Positions 7,808 through 15,545 of a stretch of 24,434 nucleotides of DNA are shown here, one piece after another. Numbering within the stretch: position 1 is the stretch's first letter; each line of letters opens with the position of its first letter. Position numbers and translations under genes: made by a program. The notes beneath the pieces were generated by a model that saw only the letters and a list, made by a program, of their open reading frames with translations, was not told where the DNA came from and ran no database searches. This DNA comes from Proteobacteria bacterium UBA7821 (lineage in GTDB: Bacteria; Pseudomonadota; Gammaproteobacteria; Comchoanobacterales; Comchoanobacteraceae): positions 1,447 to 25,880 of the forward strand of contig DLBP01000039.1 in the NCBI GenBank assembly GCA_002480165.1, read 5' to 3'.

Positions 7808-8281
7808 TTAAAAGATATTGTGCGTTGAGAACTGGTAGGAGATCTGCTCATAAATCTCATCTTCTGTCAGTGGGTCTTCCTCACCCATAATGAAGAAAGG
7901 GCATTCTTCAACACGACCCGATTGACTGTAACAATAATAACGACTCGTCTGTGATTCAAAGGTGTAAGAACCATCGGGTGGAATGGAGAACAAATCAGCA
8001 TTGAGTAGCTCAACATTAAATACCTCTTTACCTCTAGCCAGCACCGGTCGGTATAAACAAGTCATCACACCGTATTGTGCACCAATCCAATAAGCCCCGA
8101 CAAATTGAGACAAGCCATCTGCAAAACTAAATGAGGAACTCTGCCATTTTTGCCCTGGGACAAACCAGGTGTTCTTCTGTGATAGACTGATGTCTGAGAT
8201 CTTGGGACAGTAACTAGCGTCTGCATAAAGATTGAAACACAACAGAATACTTAATGCCAAACATAGCGGTCTAGAAAACAT
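7808..8281 (-). CDS. Secreted protein of unknown function, Cys-rich, DUF3757-like pattern
   Basis: The 157-residue product has a clear Sec signal (MFSRPLCLALSILLCFNLYADA). The mature protein begins SYCPKISDISL and contains a W-rich segment, WQSSSFSFADGLSQFVGAYW, then YGVMTCLYR and YYCYSQSGRVEECPF. The pattern C-P, W, F-x-GA, G-x-x-x-C-x-Y resembles the small secreted proteins annotated DUF3757 or similar that I associate with Legionella and relatives. That is a loose resemblance from memory. Four cysteines in the mature part suggest disulfides in the periplasm. The acidic C-terminus (GEEDPLTEDEIYEQ) has no known role. It may be cotranscribed with ssrA, although ssrA has its own promoter. Function unknown. 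Confidence 0.7.
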   Translation of the reverse strand: MFSRPLCLALSILLCFNLYADASYCPKISDISLSQKNTWFVPGQKWQSSSFSFADGLSQFVGAYWIGAQYGVMTCLYRPVLARGKEVFNVELLNADLFSIPPDGSYTFESQTSRYYCYSQSGRVEECPFFIMGEEDPLTEDEIYEQISYQFSTHNIF

Positions 8282-8413
8282 TCAAAAAGCCTCTTGTATA
8301 CCCTTTAGGATACTGTACAACAATCTTAAAAATTAATCAAAATCTAATTAACATAAGCATTTTCTATTTTCACAATGAGTAAAATATGCTAATCTGCCAA
8401 TTTAAGGTATTTG

Positions 8414-8608
8414 ATGGACAAAAAGCTTTTAAATCTCCTCCGCTGCCCAGAAACAGGCGCCCCCCTAGTCATGAGCAAAGACAATACCGAGCTAATCTGT
8501 CACGCCAACAAACTGGCATATCCGATTGTTGATGGCATCCCTATCCTGTTAACACATCGCGCCCGATCAATCAATCGACCGACTGAAAAACCACAGGATC
8601 ACTCATGA
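8414..8608 (+). CDS. Trm112/YcaR family protein
   Basis: This 64-residue protein belongs to the Trm112-like (YcaR) family of small zinc-ribbon-derived proteins. Eukaryotic and archaeal members activate methyltransferases; the bacterial role is unclear. Seen: LLNLLRCPETGAPL at the N-terminus, ELICHANKLAYPIVDGIPILL in the middle, and a polar tail. Only one Cys remains at each half-site (CP-x-T and LIC) where zinc-binding members have two, so metal binding is doubtful. ATG 8414 is chosen over the preceding TTG 8411 because AAGG lies six bases before it. The stop overlaps the HIT gene start (ATGA). Confidence 0.88.
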   Translation: MDKKLLNLLRCPETGAPLVMSKDNTELICHANKLAYPIVDGIPILLTHRARSINRPTEKPQDHS

Positions 8609-8922
8609 CCGATACAATCTTTCAGCAAATCATTAATAAGCAGGCACCTGCTAATATTCGATACGAAGACGAGTACTGCATTGCTTTTGATGACATCAAC
8701 CCAAAGGCATCCATCCACATACTCATTGTCCCAAAGAAACCCATCAAAATGCTGGCAGAATGCCATTCTGAAGATCAACATCTATTAGGACACTGTCTAC
8801 TCGTCGCCAATACAATAGCAGAGCGTTTAAACCGACTAGACAATTACCGTCTAATGATCAATAATGGCGCTAAGGCTGGACAAGAAGTCTTCCATTTACA
8901 TGTCCACTTTTTATCAAACTAG
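8605..8922 (+). CDS. hinT: HIT family nucleoside phosphoramidase/hydrolase (HinT-like), short C-terminus
   Basis: HIT proteins hydrolyse AMP-lysine and other purine nucleoside phosphoramidates through a His triad. The 105-residue product lines up with E. coli HinT: IFQQIINKQAPANIRYEDE, then FDDINPKASIHILIVPKKPI, then YRLMINNGAKAGQEVFHLHVHFL. The catalytic motif HLHVHFL is at 97-103 (H97, H99, H101). The protein ends two residues later, whereas HinT normally continues GGRPLGPM plus several residues (119 aa in E. coli). So the C-terminal segment near the dimer interface and active-site rim is missing. The gene is translationally coupled to the Trm112-like gene and converges on etfA with a 4-base overlap. 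Confidence 0.92.
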   Translation: MTDTIFQQIINKQAPANIRYEDEYCIAFDDINPKASIHILIVPKKPIKMLAECHSEDQHLLGHCLLVANTIAERLNRLDNYRLMINNGAKAGQEVFHLHVHFLSN

Positions 8923-9851
8923 CTTTTTATCAACTCAATGAGCGTGGGCACTGCTTGGTGAAGATCTGCCACAAGACCAAAATCAGATACTTTAAATATC
9001 GGTGCGTCTTCATCCGAATTAATGGCTATGATCACTTTTGAATCCTTCATGCCAGCTATATGCTGAATGGCGCCCGATATACCGATGGCAATATACAACT
9101 CAGGCGCGATGATCTTCCCGGTCTGTCCCACTTGGTACTCGTTTGGAACATACTCAGCATCAACGGCTGCTCGTGATGCGCCAACGGCTGCACCCAACAC
9201 GTGTGCTAACTGCTTGATCTGGGTAAAGCCATCGGCGCTACCAACACCACGACCACCCGAAACAACCACCGGTGCTGTTGTTAGATCTAGCTCACCACTT
9301 GGCTGTGCAACAGCGGTCAATCTGGCCCACTTAGCATCGACTATCGGCACCTCCAGCTGGCATATCTCTGCGACTGTCTCACCCTGAGCCTGTTGATCAA
9401 ATACAGTGGCTCTGATACTAACGAGGGTTAAATCCTGATTTAACTCAACATGCTCAAGCGCATTACCAGCATAAATGGGCCGCACATACTGATTCGAACT
9501 AACAATCTCAACAACATCCGTCATGGCATAGCAGCCTAAAACACCAGCCAAACGCGGTAACCAATCTTTTGTGAACGTAGAGCTGGCTGCCAACAAATGC
9601 GAATAACCAACAACCGTTTTTTGCAACAAGGCAACCATCGCCTCAGCAGTCCACGCTTCTGTAGCCGGGCAGTACCACACCTTACCCACCTGCTCTGTCT
9701 GACACAATTCATTTAATTCTTGCTGTTCAACTTGTACTGGAACAACAACCTCGACTGGATCGCTCGTTAGCCGACAAGCAGCATTAACGGCTGAATAAGT
9801 TAGTTTACTAATTGACCCATCACAACACTCAGCAACCACACACACCGTCAT
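8919..9851 (-). CDS. etfA: Electron transfer flavoprotein alpha subunit
   Basis: EtfA binds the FAD that carries electrons from acyl-CoA and other dehydrogenases to ETF:ubiquinone oxidoreductase. Length 310 is standard. The N-terminal domain is the variable adenine-nucleotide-hydrolase-like fold. The C-terminal FAD domain shows VVVSGGRGVGSADGF at about 196-209, AVGASRAAVDAEYVPNEYQ, QTGKIIAPELYIAIGISG, and the family signature IQHIAGMKDSKVIIAIN at about 262-278, then FGLVADLHQAVP. The start ATG 9851 overlaps the etfB stop (ATGA), so the pair is translationally coupled as usual. All FAD-domain motifs are present. Confidence 0.97.
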   Translation of the reverse strand: MTVCVVAECCDGSISKLTYSAVNAACRLTSDPVEVVVPVQVEQQELNELCQTEQVGKVWYCPATEAWTAEAMVALLQKTVVGYSHLLAASSTFTKDWLPRLAGVLGCYAMTDVVEIVSSNQYVRPIYAGNALEHVELNQDLTLVSIRATVFDQQAQGETVAEICQLEVPIVDAKWARLTAVAQPSGELDLTTAPVVVSGGRGVGSADGFTQIKQLAHVLGAAVGASRAAVDAEYVPNEYQVGQTGKIIAPELYIAIGISGAIQHIAGMKDSKVIIAINSDEDAPIFKVSDFGLVADLHQAVPTLIELIKS

Positions 9852-10603
9852 CTGACATACCCCAACTCTTTCAACTTATGACTCAATGCTTCTACATCCT
9901 TGAGCATAACCCCTCCTGAACGCTGTTTAGGTGACGTCACTCGAATTAAATGAGGGCGATTTTCTGGTAGATCGCATCGAGCTGACAGCTGTTCAGTCGT
10001 GATCGGCTTTTGCTTGGCTTTCAGAATATTTGGCAACGTTGGGTACCTTGGCTCATTTAGCCTTAAATCACAGGTTATCACAGCTGGAAGCGTTAACTGT
10101 AAGGTTTCCAGCCCACGGTCCATTTCACGCACAACGACCCACTCATCGGTCTTATTCTCAATAGACGATGCAAACACAGCTTGAGGCCACCCCATCATAC
10201 CAGCCAGCATCTGCCCGACTTGATTACAATCATTATCAATCGCCTGTTTACCCATGATGACCAAATCATGCGGATACTGATTCAGATAGCTCTTTAAACA
10301 AGTAGCCACTTCAAGTGGATATAATTCAGTTTCTGACTCAATAAGAACAGCGTCATCAGCGCCCATAGCGAGCCCTTGGCGTAATACGTCTTCTGAAGAG
10401 CTGGGACCGATAGTCAATAATCTGACTTGATCAGCGTAACCTTGCTCTTTAAGCCGTATGGCTTGCTCGAGCGCAATGGCATCAAATGGATTCATTGACA
10501 TCTTGACCTGATCTGATTCAACACCACTCTCATCCTGTTTGACATGTATGTTGACCGTGTAGTCGATGGTTTTTTTTGCCGTCACTAAAATATTAAATCC
10601 CAT
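9848..10603 (-). CDS. etfB: Electron transfer flavoprotein beta subunit
   Basis: EtfB pairs with EtfA, binds AMP and forms the docking surface for dehydrogenases. I set the start at ATG 10603, giving 251 residues beginning MGFNILVTAKKTIDYTVN, because AGGGG lies just upstream. An in-frame TTG at 10627 would sit inside the -10 of the promoter. Seen: MNPFDAIALEQAIRLKEQG, GPSSSEDVLRQGLAMGADDAVL, DLVIMGKQAIDNDCNQVGQMLA, and the beta signature VVREMDRGLETLQLTLPAVIT, which includes the ETF-recognition region. The long charged insertion near residue 25 (NIHVKQDESGVESDQVKMS) is usual for the family. Confidence 0.96.
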   Translation of the reverse strand: MGFNILVTAKKTIDYTVNIHVKQDESGVESDQVKMSMNPFDAIALEQAIRLKEQGYADQVRLLTIGPSSSEDVLRQGLAMGADDAVLIESETELYPLEVATCLKSYLNQYPHDLVIMGKQAIDNDCNQVGQMLAGMMGWPQAVFASSIENKTDEWVVVREMDRGLETLQLTLPAVITCDLRLNEPRYPTLPNILKAKQKPITTEQLSARCDLPENRPHLIRVTSPKQRSGGVMLKDVEALSHKLKELGYVR

Positions 10604-10626
10604 GATGTCCCCTACAAATAATATCA

Positions 10627-10655
10627 ATTATAGACCACTTTACCCGATTTGTCTT
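10627..10655 (-). promoter_or_regulatory. Putative sigma-70 promoter of etfBA
   Basis: On the minus strand a perfect TATAAT (10632-10627) follows AAGACA (10655-10650) with 17 bases between. Transcription would start about 17 bases before the etfB ATG. It lies in the 112-base gap shared with the divergent ETF-QO gene; no equally clear promoter is seen for that direction. Confidence 0.6.
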
Positions 10656-10715
10656 CTATAAAAACGACAATCCATGCTATACCATAGATAGTGCAAATGG
10701 TGTGTTGCAGAAAAT

Positions 10716-12344
10716 ATGTCTGATATGATTACTTACGATGTCGTTGTCATTGGCTTTGGTCCAGCTGGGGCAGCATTTAGTATCCATCTAAAACAGCTGG
10801 CTAAAGAAGCCGGTGTTGATTTATCCATTCTCATTATTGAGAAAGGCTCTGACTGTGGTGCCCACAAGCTCTCCGGTGCTGTACTTGAGCCGAGTGCATT
10901 GAATGACCTGATACCAAATTGGCAACAACTCGACCACCCAACAATGACACCTGTCACAGAGGACTACTTCTATTACCTTAGCGAAAAAACATCATGGCGC
11001 CTTCCAACACCCAAGCCGATGAGAAACCAAGGTAACTTCATTATATCTTTAGCGCACTTGTGCCGATGGCTCGCAACACACGCAGAACAACTGGGTATAG
11101 ATATCTTAACGTCAACCGCTGCAGATCAATTGATCGTTAATGACAACAATGAAGTTATTGGCATTAAAACAGGAGATCTCGGACGCAGAAAAAAAGGCCC
11201 AGGCCCAAACTTTCAGCCGGGCATGACCATTCAGGCAAAGCAAGTCGTTTTGGCAGAAGGCTGCCGGGGCTCTTTAACTGAGCAGGCCATCAAACAATAC
11301 CAACTGAGGAAAGAGGCAAGTCCACCATCATATGGTATTGGCTTAAAAGAAGTATGGGAAGTTCAGGATCAGGCATTCAAACCTGGTCGAGTTATCCATT
11401 CTATTGGCTGGCCCCTGTCATCGGACACTTACGGCGGTTCATTTCTATATCACTGGACAGATCGAAAAATATCAATTGGCTATGTGATTGGTCTTGATTA
11501 CAACAATCCCTACCTCAATCCATACGAAGAATTCCAACGATTCAAGCATCACCCACTAATCGCAGAGATACTCAATGGTGGTAGACGACTAATGTATGGA
11601 TCAAGAGCGCTAAATGAAAGTGGTCTTCAATCCATACCAAAACTACACTTCCCTGGCGGACTGATTATAGGCTGCGGTGCTGGATTTCTAAACACACCAA
11701 AAATAAAAGGCATTCATGGTGCAATGCGTTCTGGCATGCTAGCTGCTCAATCATTAATCGACTGCCAATTTTGGCAGGAGAGCCACCCGATAGCTTGTTC
11801 AACGTATGATGAACAGTGGCAAAAATCTGGGTTACATCGTGAACTATGGCGAGTTAGAAACATTCGACCAGCATTCAAATATGGCCTGTGGCCAGGCTTG
11901 ATCTATGCCGGCATTGATACTTATTTATTGAGAGGCTATGCACCATGGACATTCGGTTATCAACCTGACCATCAGTCGATGTTAACCCATTCAGAGGGAC
12001 AGAAAATCAACTACCCAAAACACGATGGCAAACTATCCTATGATCTACTTGACTCGGTTAGGTTATCCAACACCAATCATGATCACCAACAGCCGGGCCA
12101 TCTAATTTTAAAGAAACCAACCGTTGCGATCGACACTAACTGGAAACAGTACAGAAGCCCTGAAACTCGATATTGCCCCTCTGGGGTTTATGAGGTCATT
12201 GATGATGAGCAGGGCAAAAAAAAACTCATGATCAACGCACAAAACTGTCTACACTGTAAAACATGTGATATTAAGGACATGACCCAAAACATCCTCTGGG
12301 TACCGCCCGAAGGTGGCGGCGGCCCCTATTATGATGATGGTTAA
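10716..12344 (+). CDS. Electron transfer flavoprotein-ubiquinone oxidoreductase (ETF-QO)
   Basis: ETF-QO is a membrane-associated flavoprotein with one [4Fe-4S] cluster that moves electrons from reduced ETF to ubiquinone. The 542-residue product fits the family. Seen: the N-terminal dinucleotide motif VVVIGFGPAGAA (G13, G15, G18), KGSDCGAHKLSGAVLEP, the GEGCRGSLT-equivalent block AEGCRGSLTEQ, YGIGLKEVWEV, GGSFLYHW, and GGLIIGCGAGFLNTPKIKGIHGAM for quinone/FAD binding. At the C-terminus, four cluster cysteines are at about 487, 511, 514 and 517 (YCPSGVYEV; CLHCKTCDI), ending VPPEGGGGPYYDDG. No key residue is missing. Its position divergent to etfBA gives the complete module. The last 74 bases are overlapped antisense by the open frame of the next gene. 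Confidence 0.97.
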   Translation: MSDMITYDVVVIGFGPAGAAFSIHLKQLAKEAGVDLSILIIEKGSDCGAHKLSGAVLEPSALNDLIPNWQQLDHPTMTPVTEDYFYYLSEKTSWRLPTPKPMRNQGNFIISLAHLCRWLATHAEQLGIDILTSTAADQLIVNDNNEVIGIKTGDLGRRKKGPGPNFQPGMTIQAKQVVLAEGCRGSLTEQAIKQYQLRKEASPPSYGIGLKEVWEVQDQAFKPGRVIHSIGWPLSSDTYGGSFLYHWTDRKISIGYVIGLDYNNPYLNPYEEFQRFKHHPLIAEILNGGRRLMYGSRALNESGLQSIPKLHFPGGLIIGCGAGFLNTPKIKGIHGAMRSGMLAAQSLIDCQFWQESHPIACSTYDEQWQKSGLHRELWRVRNIRPAFKYGLWPGLIYAGIDTYLLRGYAPWTFGYQPDHQSMLTHSEGQKINYPKHDGKLSYDLLDSVRLSNTNHDHQQPGHLILKKPTVAIDTNWKQYRSPETRYCPSGVYEVIDDEQGKKKLMINAQNCLHCKTCDIKDMTQNILWVPPEGGGGPYYDDG

Positions 12345-13179
12345 TTAAAGAGACATTGACTGCATAATTGTCACACATCTCCCCATACACTCCCGCACCT
12401 CCTCTATATGGTAGCCGATGTTGAGAAATCTGCCTAACCACGCTCCTGGCAAATTCATTACTATTGCGATCCGTAGCCAAATTAATTGCAAGACGATCGA
12501 ATGACTCCAACATCCATAACGAACCAGCGATATCAAGCAGATGACTGAAAAAACCAGAAAAAAATGGCACGAAAACCACCACCGGCCCTACCCACAAGAC
12601 AACGGGTGGGCAATGAATTAACGAGCCATACAGCAACAATAATGAACACAAATATAAATAACATGGCGTAGATCCAGTCATCATTCCTTCAACAAAGTGG
12701 TGATTCCTCATGATGATACGGTCCAGAATCTCGGATACGCGATTGGGCCCAATTGTCAGCTCATAGAGTGCCGTAGTGAATAGTGACTGTAGTCCAATAG
12801 CCGTCATCCAAAAAAATAGGTATTGAGGCAAAAAACACATCACAGCACCTGTTAGTAGCAAAGACATCATAGACAGGCTCAGCAGGTATACTAACGTGGT
12901 CAAGTAGGTGGCTCTATCAGCACAGCTGGTTAACAAAAACGTTATTTTCTCTTGAACATCAATTAAAAACCTCAATGTTAGGGCCAGAATTGAGCGCGGC
13001 ATGCTTCTCTTTTTTTGGAAAGGGCAGTCTGTCAGCGGGTATACTCGGTCACGGTGTTGAATGCCAAAGAGTATCCGATAAAGCTCAAAGCGACTGATAT
13101 CAACGAAGAGGCCACCTTGATCGTCGATGGTGCCGGCCGCACGACTTTCGAAGAGAAAAGTGAATGTTTCTTTAGGCAT
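12271..13179 (-). CDS. Four-helix membrane protein of unknown function; C-terminus uncertain
   Basis: I do not recognise this protein. As read it has 302 residues. There is a soluble basic N-terminal part (1-85, with ISRFELYRILFG and DCPFQKKRSMPRS) and two hydrophobic segments at about 95-140 (TTLVYLLSLSMMSLLLTGAVM, YLFFWMTAIGLQSLFTTAL). A polar loop with RNHHFVEGMM follows, then two more segments at about 170-215 and a helical tail. The open frame runs 74 bases into the antisense of the ETF-QO gene, and the final 25 or so residues (Arg/His-rich) look non-coding. An alternative frame over 12345-12536 ends in TAA at 12347-12345, directly abutting the ETF-QO stop. A frameshift between about 12440 and 12540 would therefore give a more natural end. 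It is 32 bases downstream of gpx, so probably cotranscribed with it. Confidence 0.55.
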   Translation of the reverse strand: MPKETFTFLFESRAAGTIDDQGGLFVDISRFELYRILFGIQHRDRVYPLTDCPFQKKRSMPRSILALTLRFLIDVQEKITFLLTSCADRATYLTTLVYLLSLSMMSLLLTGAVMCFLPQYLFFWMTAIGLQSLFTTALYELTIGPNRVSEILDRIIMRNHHFVEGMMTGSTPCYLYLCSLLLLYGSLIHCPPVVLWVGPVVVFVPFFSGFFSHLLDIAGSLWMLESFDRLAINLATDRNSNEFARSVVRQISQHRLPYRGGAGVYGEMCDNYAVNVSLINHHHNRGRRHLRAVPRGCFGSCP

Positions 13180-13211
13180 AGCACCTGCTCGCTTGTAATA
13201 GTAGACTCTAG

Positions 13212-13736
13212 TTAGTTGAGCGCTATAATAATATCCATCTCTATCTTAGTGAGACTGGTACCCGGATAGTAATAATCTAACAAGTTACCTTGTTTATCAA
13301 TTAAAAACTTGGTGAAATTCCATGGTATTATGCCGCCGGTAAGCCCGGTGGTTTGTGATTTAAGATAGCTGTATATTGGCGCCTGATTTTCACCAGAAAC
13401 GTCCACTTTGGCATAAATTGGAAACGTAACACCGTATCGGGCAAAAGCCTCATCGACGATCTCTTGATAACTGCCAGGCTCTTGACCACCAAACTGGTTG
13501 CATGGGAAAGCAACAACACGCAGGCCTTTTGCGTAATAAGTTTCATGCAATTGTTGAAGCGCTTCATACTGTCCAGAAAACCCGCACTGTGATGCCGTAT
13601 TAACAACAAGAATCACTTTACCTCTGAACTCTTCCCACGTAACAAAGTCTCCAGTCCCTGTCTCTATCGGAACTTGATAAATACTAGACATTAGCGGTGA
13701 TAAAATAGCTAGAACATAAAATATTTTTTTCCACAT
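13212..13736 (-). CDS. Glutathione peroxidase family protein, exported
   Basis: The product reduces hydroperoxides using glutathione or, in many bacterial Cys-type members, thioredoxin. Starting at ATG 13736 it has 174 residues; a GTG one codon upstream is also possible, and GGGGAG lies 6-9 bases before them. The N-terminus (MWKKIFYVLAILSPLMSS) is a signal-like hydrophobic segment, suggesting a periplasmic or membrane-tethered enzyme. Seen: VNTASQCGFSGQYEAL with the peroxidatic Cys, FPCNQFGGQEPG with the second Cys and Gln, and PWNFTKFLID with Trp and Asn, completing the Cys-Gln-Trp-Asn tetrad. FPIYAKVDVSG is also typical. The catalytic residue is Cys, not selenocysteine. Confidence 0.95.
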   Translation of the reverse strand: MWKKIFYVLAILSPLMSSIYQVPIETGTGDFVTWEEFRGKVILVVNTASQCGFSGQYEALQQLHETYYAKGLRVVAFPCNQFGGQEPGSYQEIVDEAFARYGVTFPIYAKVDVSGENQAPIYSYLKSQTTGLTGGIIPWNFTKFLIDKQGNLLDYYYPGTSLTKIEMDIIIALN

Positions 13737-13795
13737 CACAATACACTCCCCTTTAAAAGTAGCACATCATGTGTATCAAAACAATGCCTCTATAA

Positions 13796-14569
13796 CTAAC
13801 TTTGCACTGCCGGGCGATTGGCTTGCCCAATATACAAAGGTTCATGCGGTGAGCAAATCGGCGGTTGATCACACAGAAGGATACGGGTTAGCTGGTCAAA
13901 AACACTGGGCTGCAACTGGATCAATGTATCTAAATTGATGATTGATGACACTTTAATCACACAATAACGCCCATGCACTTCGATTAAATTAATAGTCATC
14001 ACTCGAAAATCAAGTCTTTTTTGAATTAATTTCAACTGCGCTAGTAGAATGGGTCTAATGTCGGTCACCTTCCAATGGAGATCATCAATCATATAGGCAA
14101 ATTCATCCATCAAAAAAACCGTTTTTTTATTACAAGGCATATTTAAAAAATCACAATCAGACCATTTTGCAAAGCCACACCGAGACAACACATCTTGTAG
14201 CCTAAACTGACACAGCCCAGACCAACCGGGTACTAATGGCAAAATTGGGTTGATCACATTTGGGTGGTGGCCCAACACGCCGTGTAAATAAGCCAACCAG
14301 GTTGATATGAAGTACTCCTTATCTTCGTTATCAGTGTATGCAAGATCCTGAATGGTGTAGCGATCATCGTGTATGATACCCGTGACATCGGCAAGACGGA
14401 TCATCCCTCGAGCTGTGCTCCAATAAGCCTGCGCATGACTCGAGTGAACAATATGAATAGACCGAACCAATTCACGCCAAGTAATATCTAAAAACTGAAT
14501 ATTATGTTCAATTAAATATTGTACATAATTCAATAACCACTTAGTCTCATTATGTATCACCAAAATCAT
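13796..14569 (-). CDS. Degenerate ATP-grasp paralogue (pseudoenzyme partner of the neighbouring ligase)
   Basis: This 257-residue protein is not obvious on its own but aligns by eye to the upstream ATP-grasp enzyme along most of its length. Its N-terminus (MILVIHNETKWLLNYVQYL) parallels MILLLGQHSDPVLRHFGRFL. HHPNVINPI (101-109) parallels WPNVINKPI (87-95), followed in both by a helix and a GLS/GFA turn. FRVMTINLIEV (188-198) parallels FCGIDLIV (225-232), then YCVIKVSS parallels YYFLEVNP. At the magnesium-binding positions it has N194, K206 and S208 where the partner has D229, E241 and N243. The central nucleotide-binding region is shorter, with no KS-x-SG equivalent. I infer a catalytically dead ATP-grasp fold, perhaps a binding or scaffolding subunit. 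Start ATG overlaps the ligase stop (ATGA). The homology should be tested by structure prediction. Confidence 0.6.
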   Translation of the reverse strand: MILVIHNETKWLLNYVQYLIEHNIQFLDITWRELVRSIHIVHSSHAQAYWSTARGMIRLADVTGIIHDDRYTIQDLAYTDNEDKEYFISTWLAYLHGVLGHHPNVINPILPLVPGWSGLCQFRLQDVLSRCGFAKWSDCDFLNMPCNKKTVFLMDEFAYMIDDLHWKVTDIRPILLAQLKLIQKRLDFRVMTINLIEVHGRYCVIKVSSIINLDTLIQLQPSVFDQLTRILLCDQPPICSPHEPLYIGQANRPAVQS

Positions 14570-15378
14570 TGTATGATCTCCTCATATAACGCTTTAGAGA
14601 CAGTTTGATGTTTTGAAAAATCTTCGAAATAGCTGTATGCAGGCATGGGATTAACCTCAAGGAAATAGTATGTTCTATCCTTAACAATAAGATCTATCCC
14701 ACAAAATCGCAAACCAAGGGCTTGTCTGACTGATTGGCACTGATCAATGATTAATTTCGGCAATTGGATTACCAGTGGATTAACATCTTGACTGTATCGA
14801 TAGTCAACTGCGTCTGAAGCCATGCCAATAGCGGACACAGCAACTGATGTGACATGCACGCGAATATTTAAGCCATCGATAAACTTCTGAAATAAAACAG
14901 GCTCCCTCACAACCGATTGAGCACAGTGGCTCACGCGTTCAACAATCGAACGCACACCCGAAATCGATTTATAAATCCAGTCACCTTTTAAGCTGGGATG
15001 AGGCCCACAAACGACAACACTATCTGGGATAGACAAACCCATTTGACGCATAAATTCTATCTGAAATAGCTTGGATGTATTACTCTGATTGGCGATGGGT
15101 TTGTTGATAACGTTGGGCCAGCGATAATTTAAGCAATGTAGCAGATACCGATGACTGCTAGTCAGATCTGTCGGCATCGCAAACCATCGATTAAACACGC
15201 CTTGGATAGAGTGCTCTGACACGATTTCACCTTTCAACGATAAACAGTCTCGATTCAATAGAATCTCTCTTCCAATGTGGTCAACGTTGATAAAGACAAA
15301 AGATCGATCACCACGCTTCAGAAAACGACCAAAATGTCTCAGCACTGGATCTGAATGCTGGCCCAACAGTAATATCAT
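14566..15378 (-). CDS. ATP-grasp ligase, RimK/MvdD-like, candidate peptide-modifying enzyme
   Basis: ATP-grasp ligases activate a carboxylate as acyl-phosphate and join it to an amine or hydroxyl. Members of the RimK/MvdD branch add amino acids to proteins or form omega-ester and omega-amide rings in graspetides. The 270-residue product has a pre-ATP-grasp domain (1-95, MILLLGQHSD start, WPNVINKPI end). The nucleotide-binding core has K103, K137 in YKSISGVRS, LFQKFIDGLNIRVHV, and the Mg-binding block GLRFCGIDLIV with D229, then YYFLEVNPMPAYSYFE with E241 and N243. All key residues are present. Its start overlaps the stop of a 53-residue peptide gene and its stop overlaps the start of a degenerate paralogue. 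It is shorter than MvdD or RimK. The peptide next door is the obvious candidate substrate; this is inference. Confidence 0.85.
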   Translation of the reverse strand: MILLLGQHSDPVLRHFGRFLKRGDRSFVFINVDHIGREILLNRDCLSLKGEIVSEHSIQGVFNRWFAMPTDLTSSHRYLLHCLNYRWPNVINKPIANQSNTSKLFQIEFMRQMGLSIPDSVVVCGPHPSLKGDWIYKSISGVRSIVERVSHCAQSVVREPVLFQKFIDGLNIRVHVTSVAVSAIGMASDAVDYRYSQDVNPLVIQLPKLIIDQCQSVRQALGLRFCGIDLIVKDRTYYFLEVNPMPAYSYFEDFSKHQTVSKALYEEIIQ

Positions 15379-15536
15379 CTTAAATCAAACTCTTTTTCGT
15401 GATAACAGCCAGCCCAACCCGTGCCAGTATCACTCCCCTCCTTACCATCTTTGCCATCCTTACTGTGATCTTTATGGCAACCTAACTCTTTAATATGACC
15501 TAATTCTAGCTCATCGTGTCCAAAATTCTCTAACAT
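15375..15536 (-). CDS. Short peptide (53 aa), candidate precursor for the ATP-grasp ligase
   Basis: On the minus strand a frame from ATG 15536 (or an in-frame ATG at 15545, giving 56 residues) runs to TGA 15377-15375. An AGGAG site at 15550-15546 is 9 bases from ATG 15536 and touches ATG 15545, favouring 15536. The N-terminal half (MLENFGHDELELGHIKELGC) is acidic and helix-prone, like a leader. A (Lys-Asp-Gly)(Lys-Asp-Gly)(Lys-Glu-Gly) triplet repeat follows. The C-terminal part is SDTGTGWAGCYHEKEFDLR, rich in Thr, Glu, Asp and Lys, the residues joined in graspetides. Repeat units use different synonymous codons (AAG GAT GGC, AAA GAT GGT, AAG GAG GGG), so the repeat is kept at protein level. 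The stop overlaps the ligase ATG (ATGA). No homologue is known to me. Confidence 0.65.
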   Translation of the reverse strand: MLENFGHDELELGHIKELGCHKDHSKDGKDGKEGSDTGTGWAGCYHEKEFDLR

Positions 15537-15545
15537 GTTATACAT

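Noticed and set aside
10604..10627. An N-terminal extension of EtfB from a TTG at 10627.
   Set aside because: The codon lies inside the TATAAT of the predicted promoter, and ATG 10603 has a good ribosome site and fits EtfB N-termini.
13736..13780. A possible promoter (TTGTTT, 17 bases, TACTTT) just upstream of gpx.
   Set aside because: The -10 matches only 3 of 6 positions; gpx may instead be read from the upstream operon, so I did not list it.
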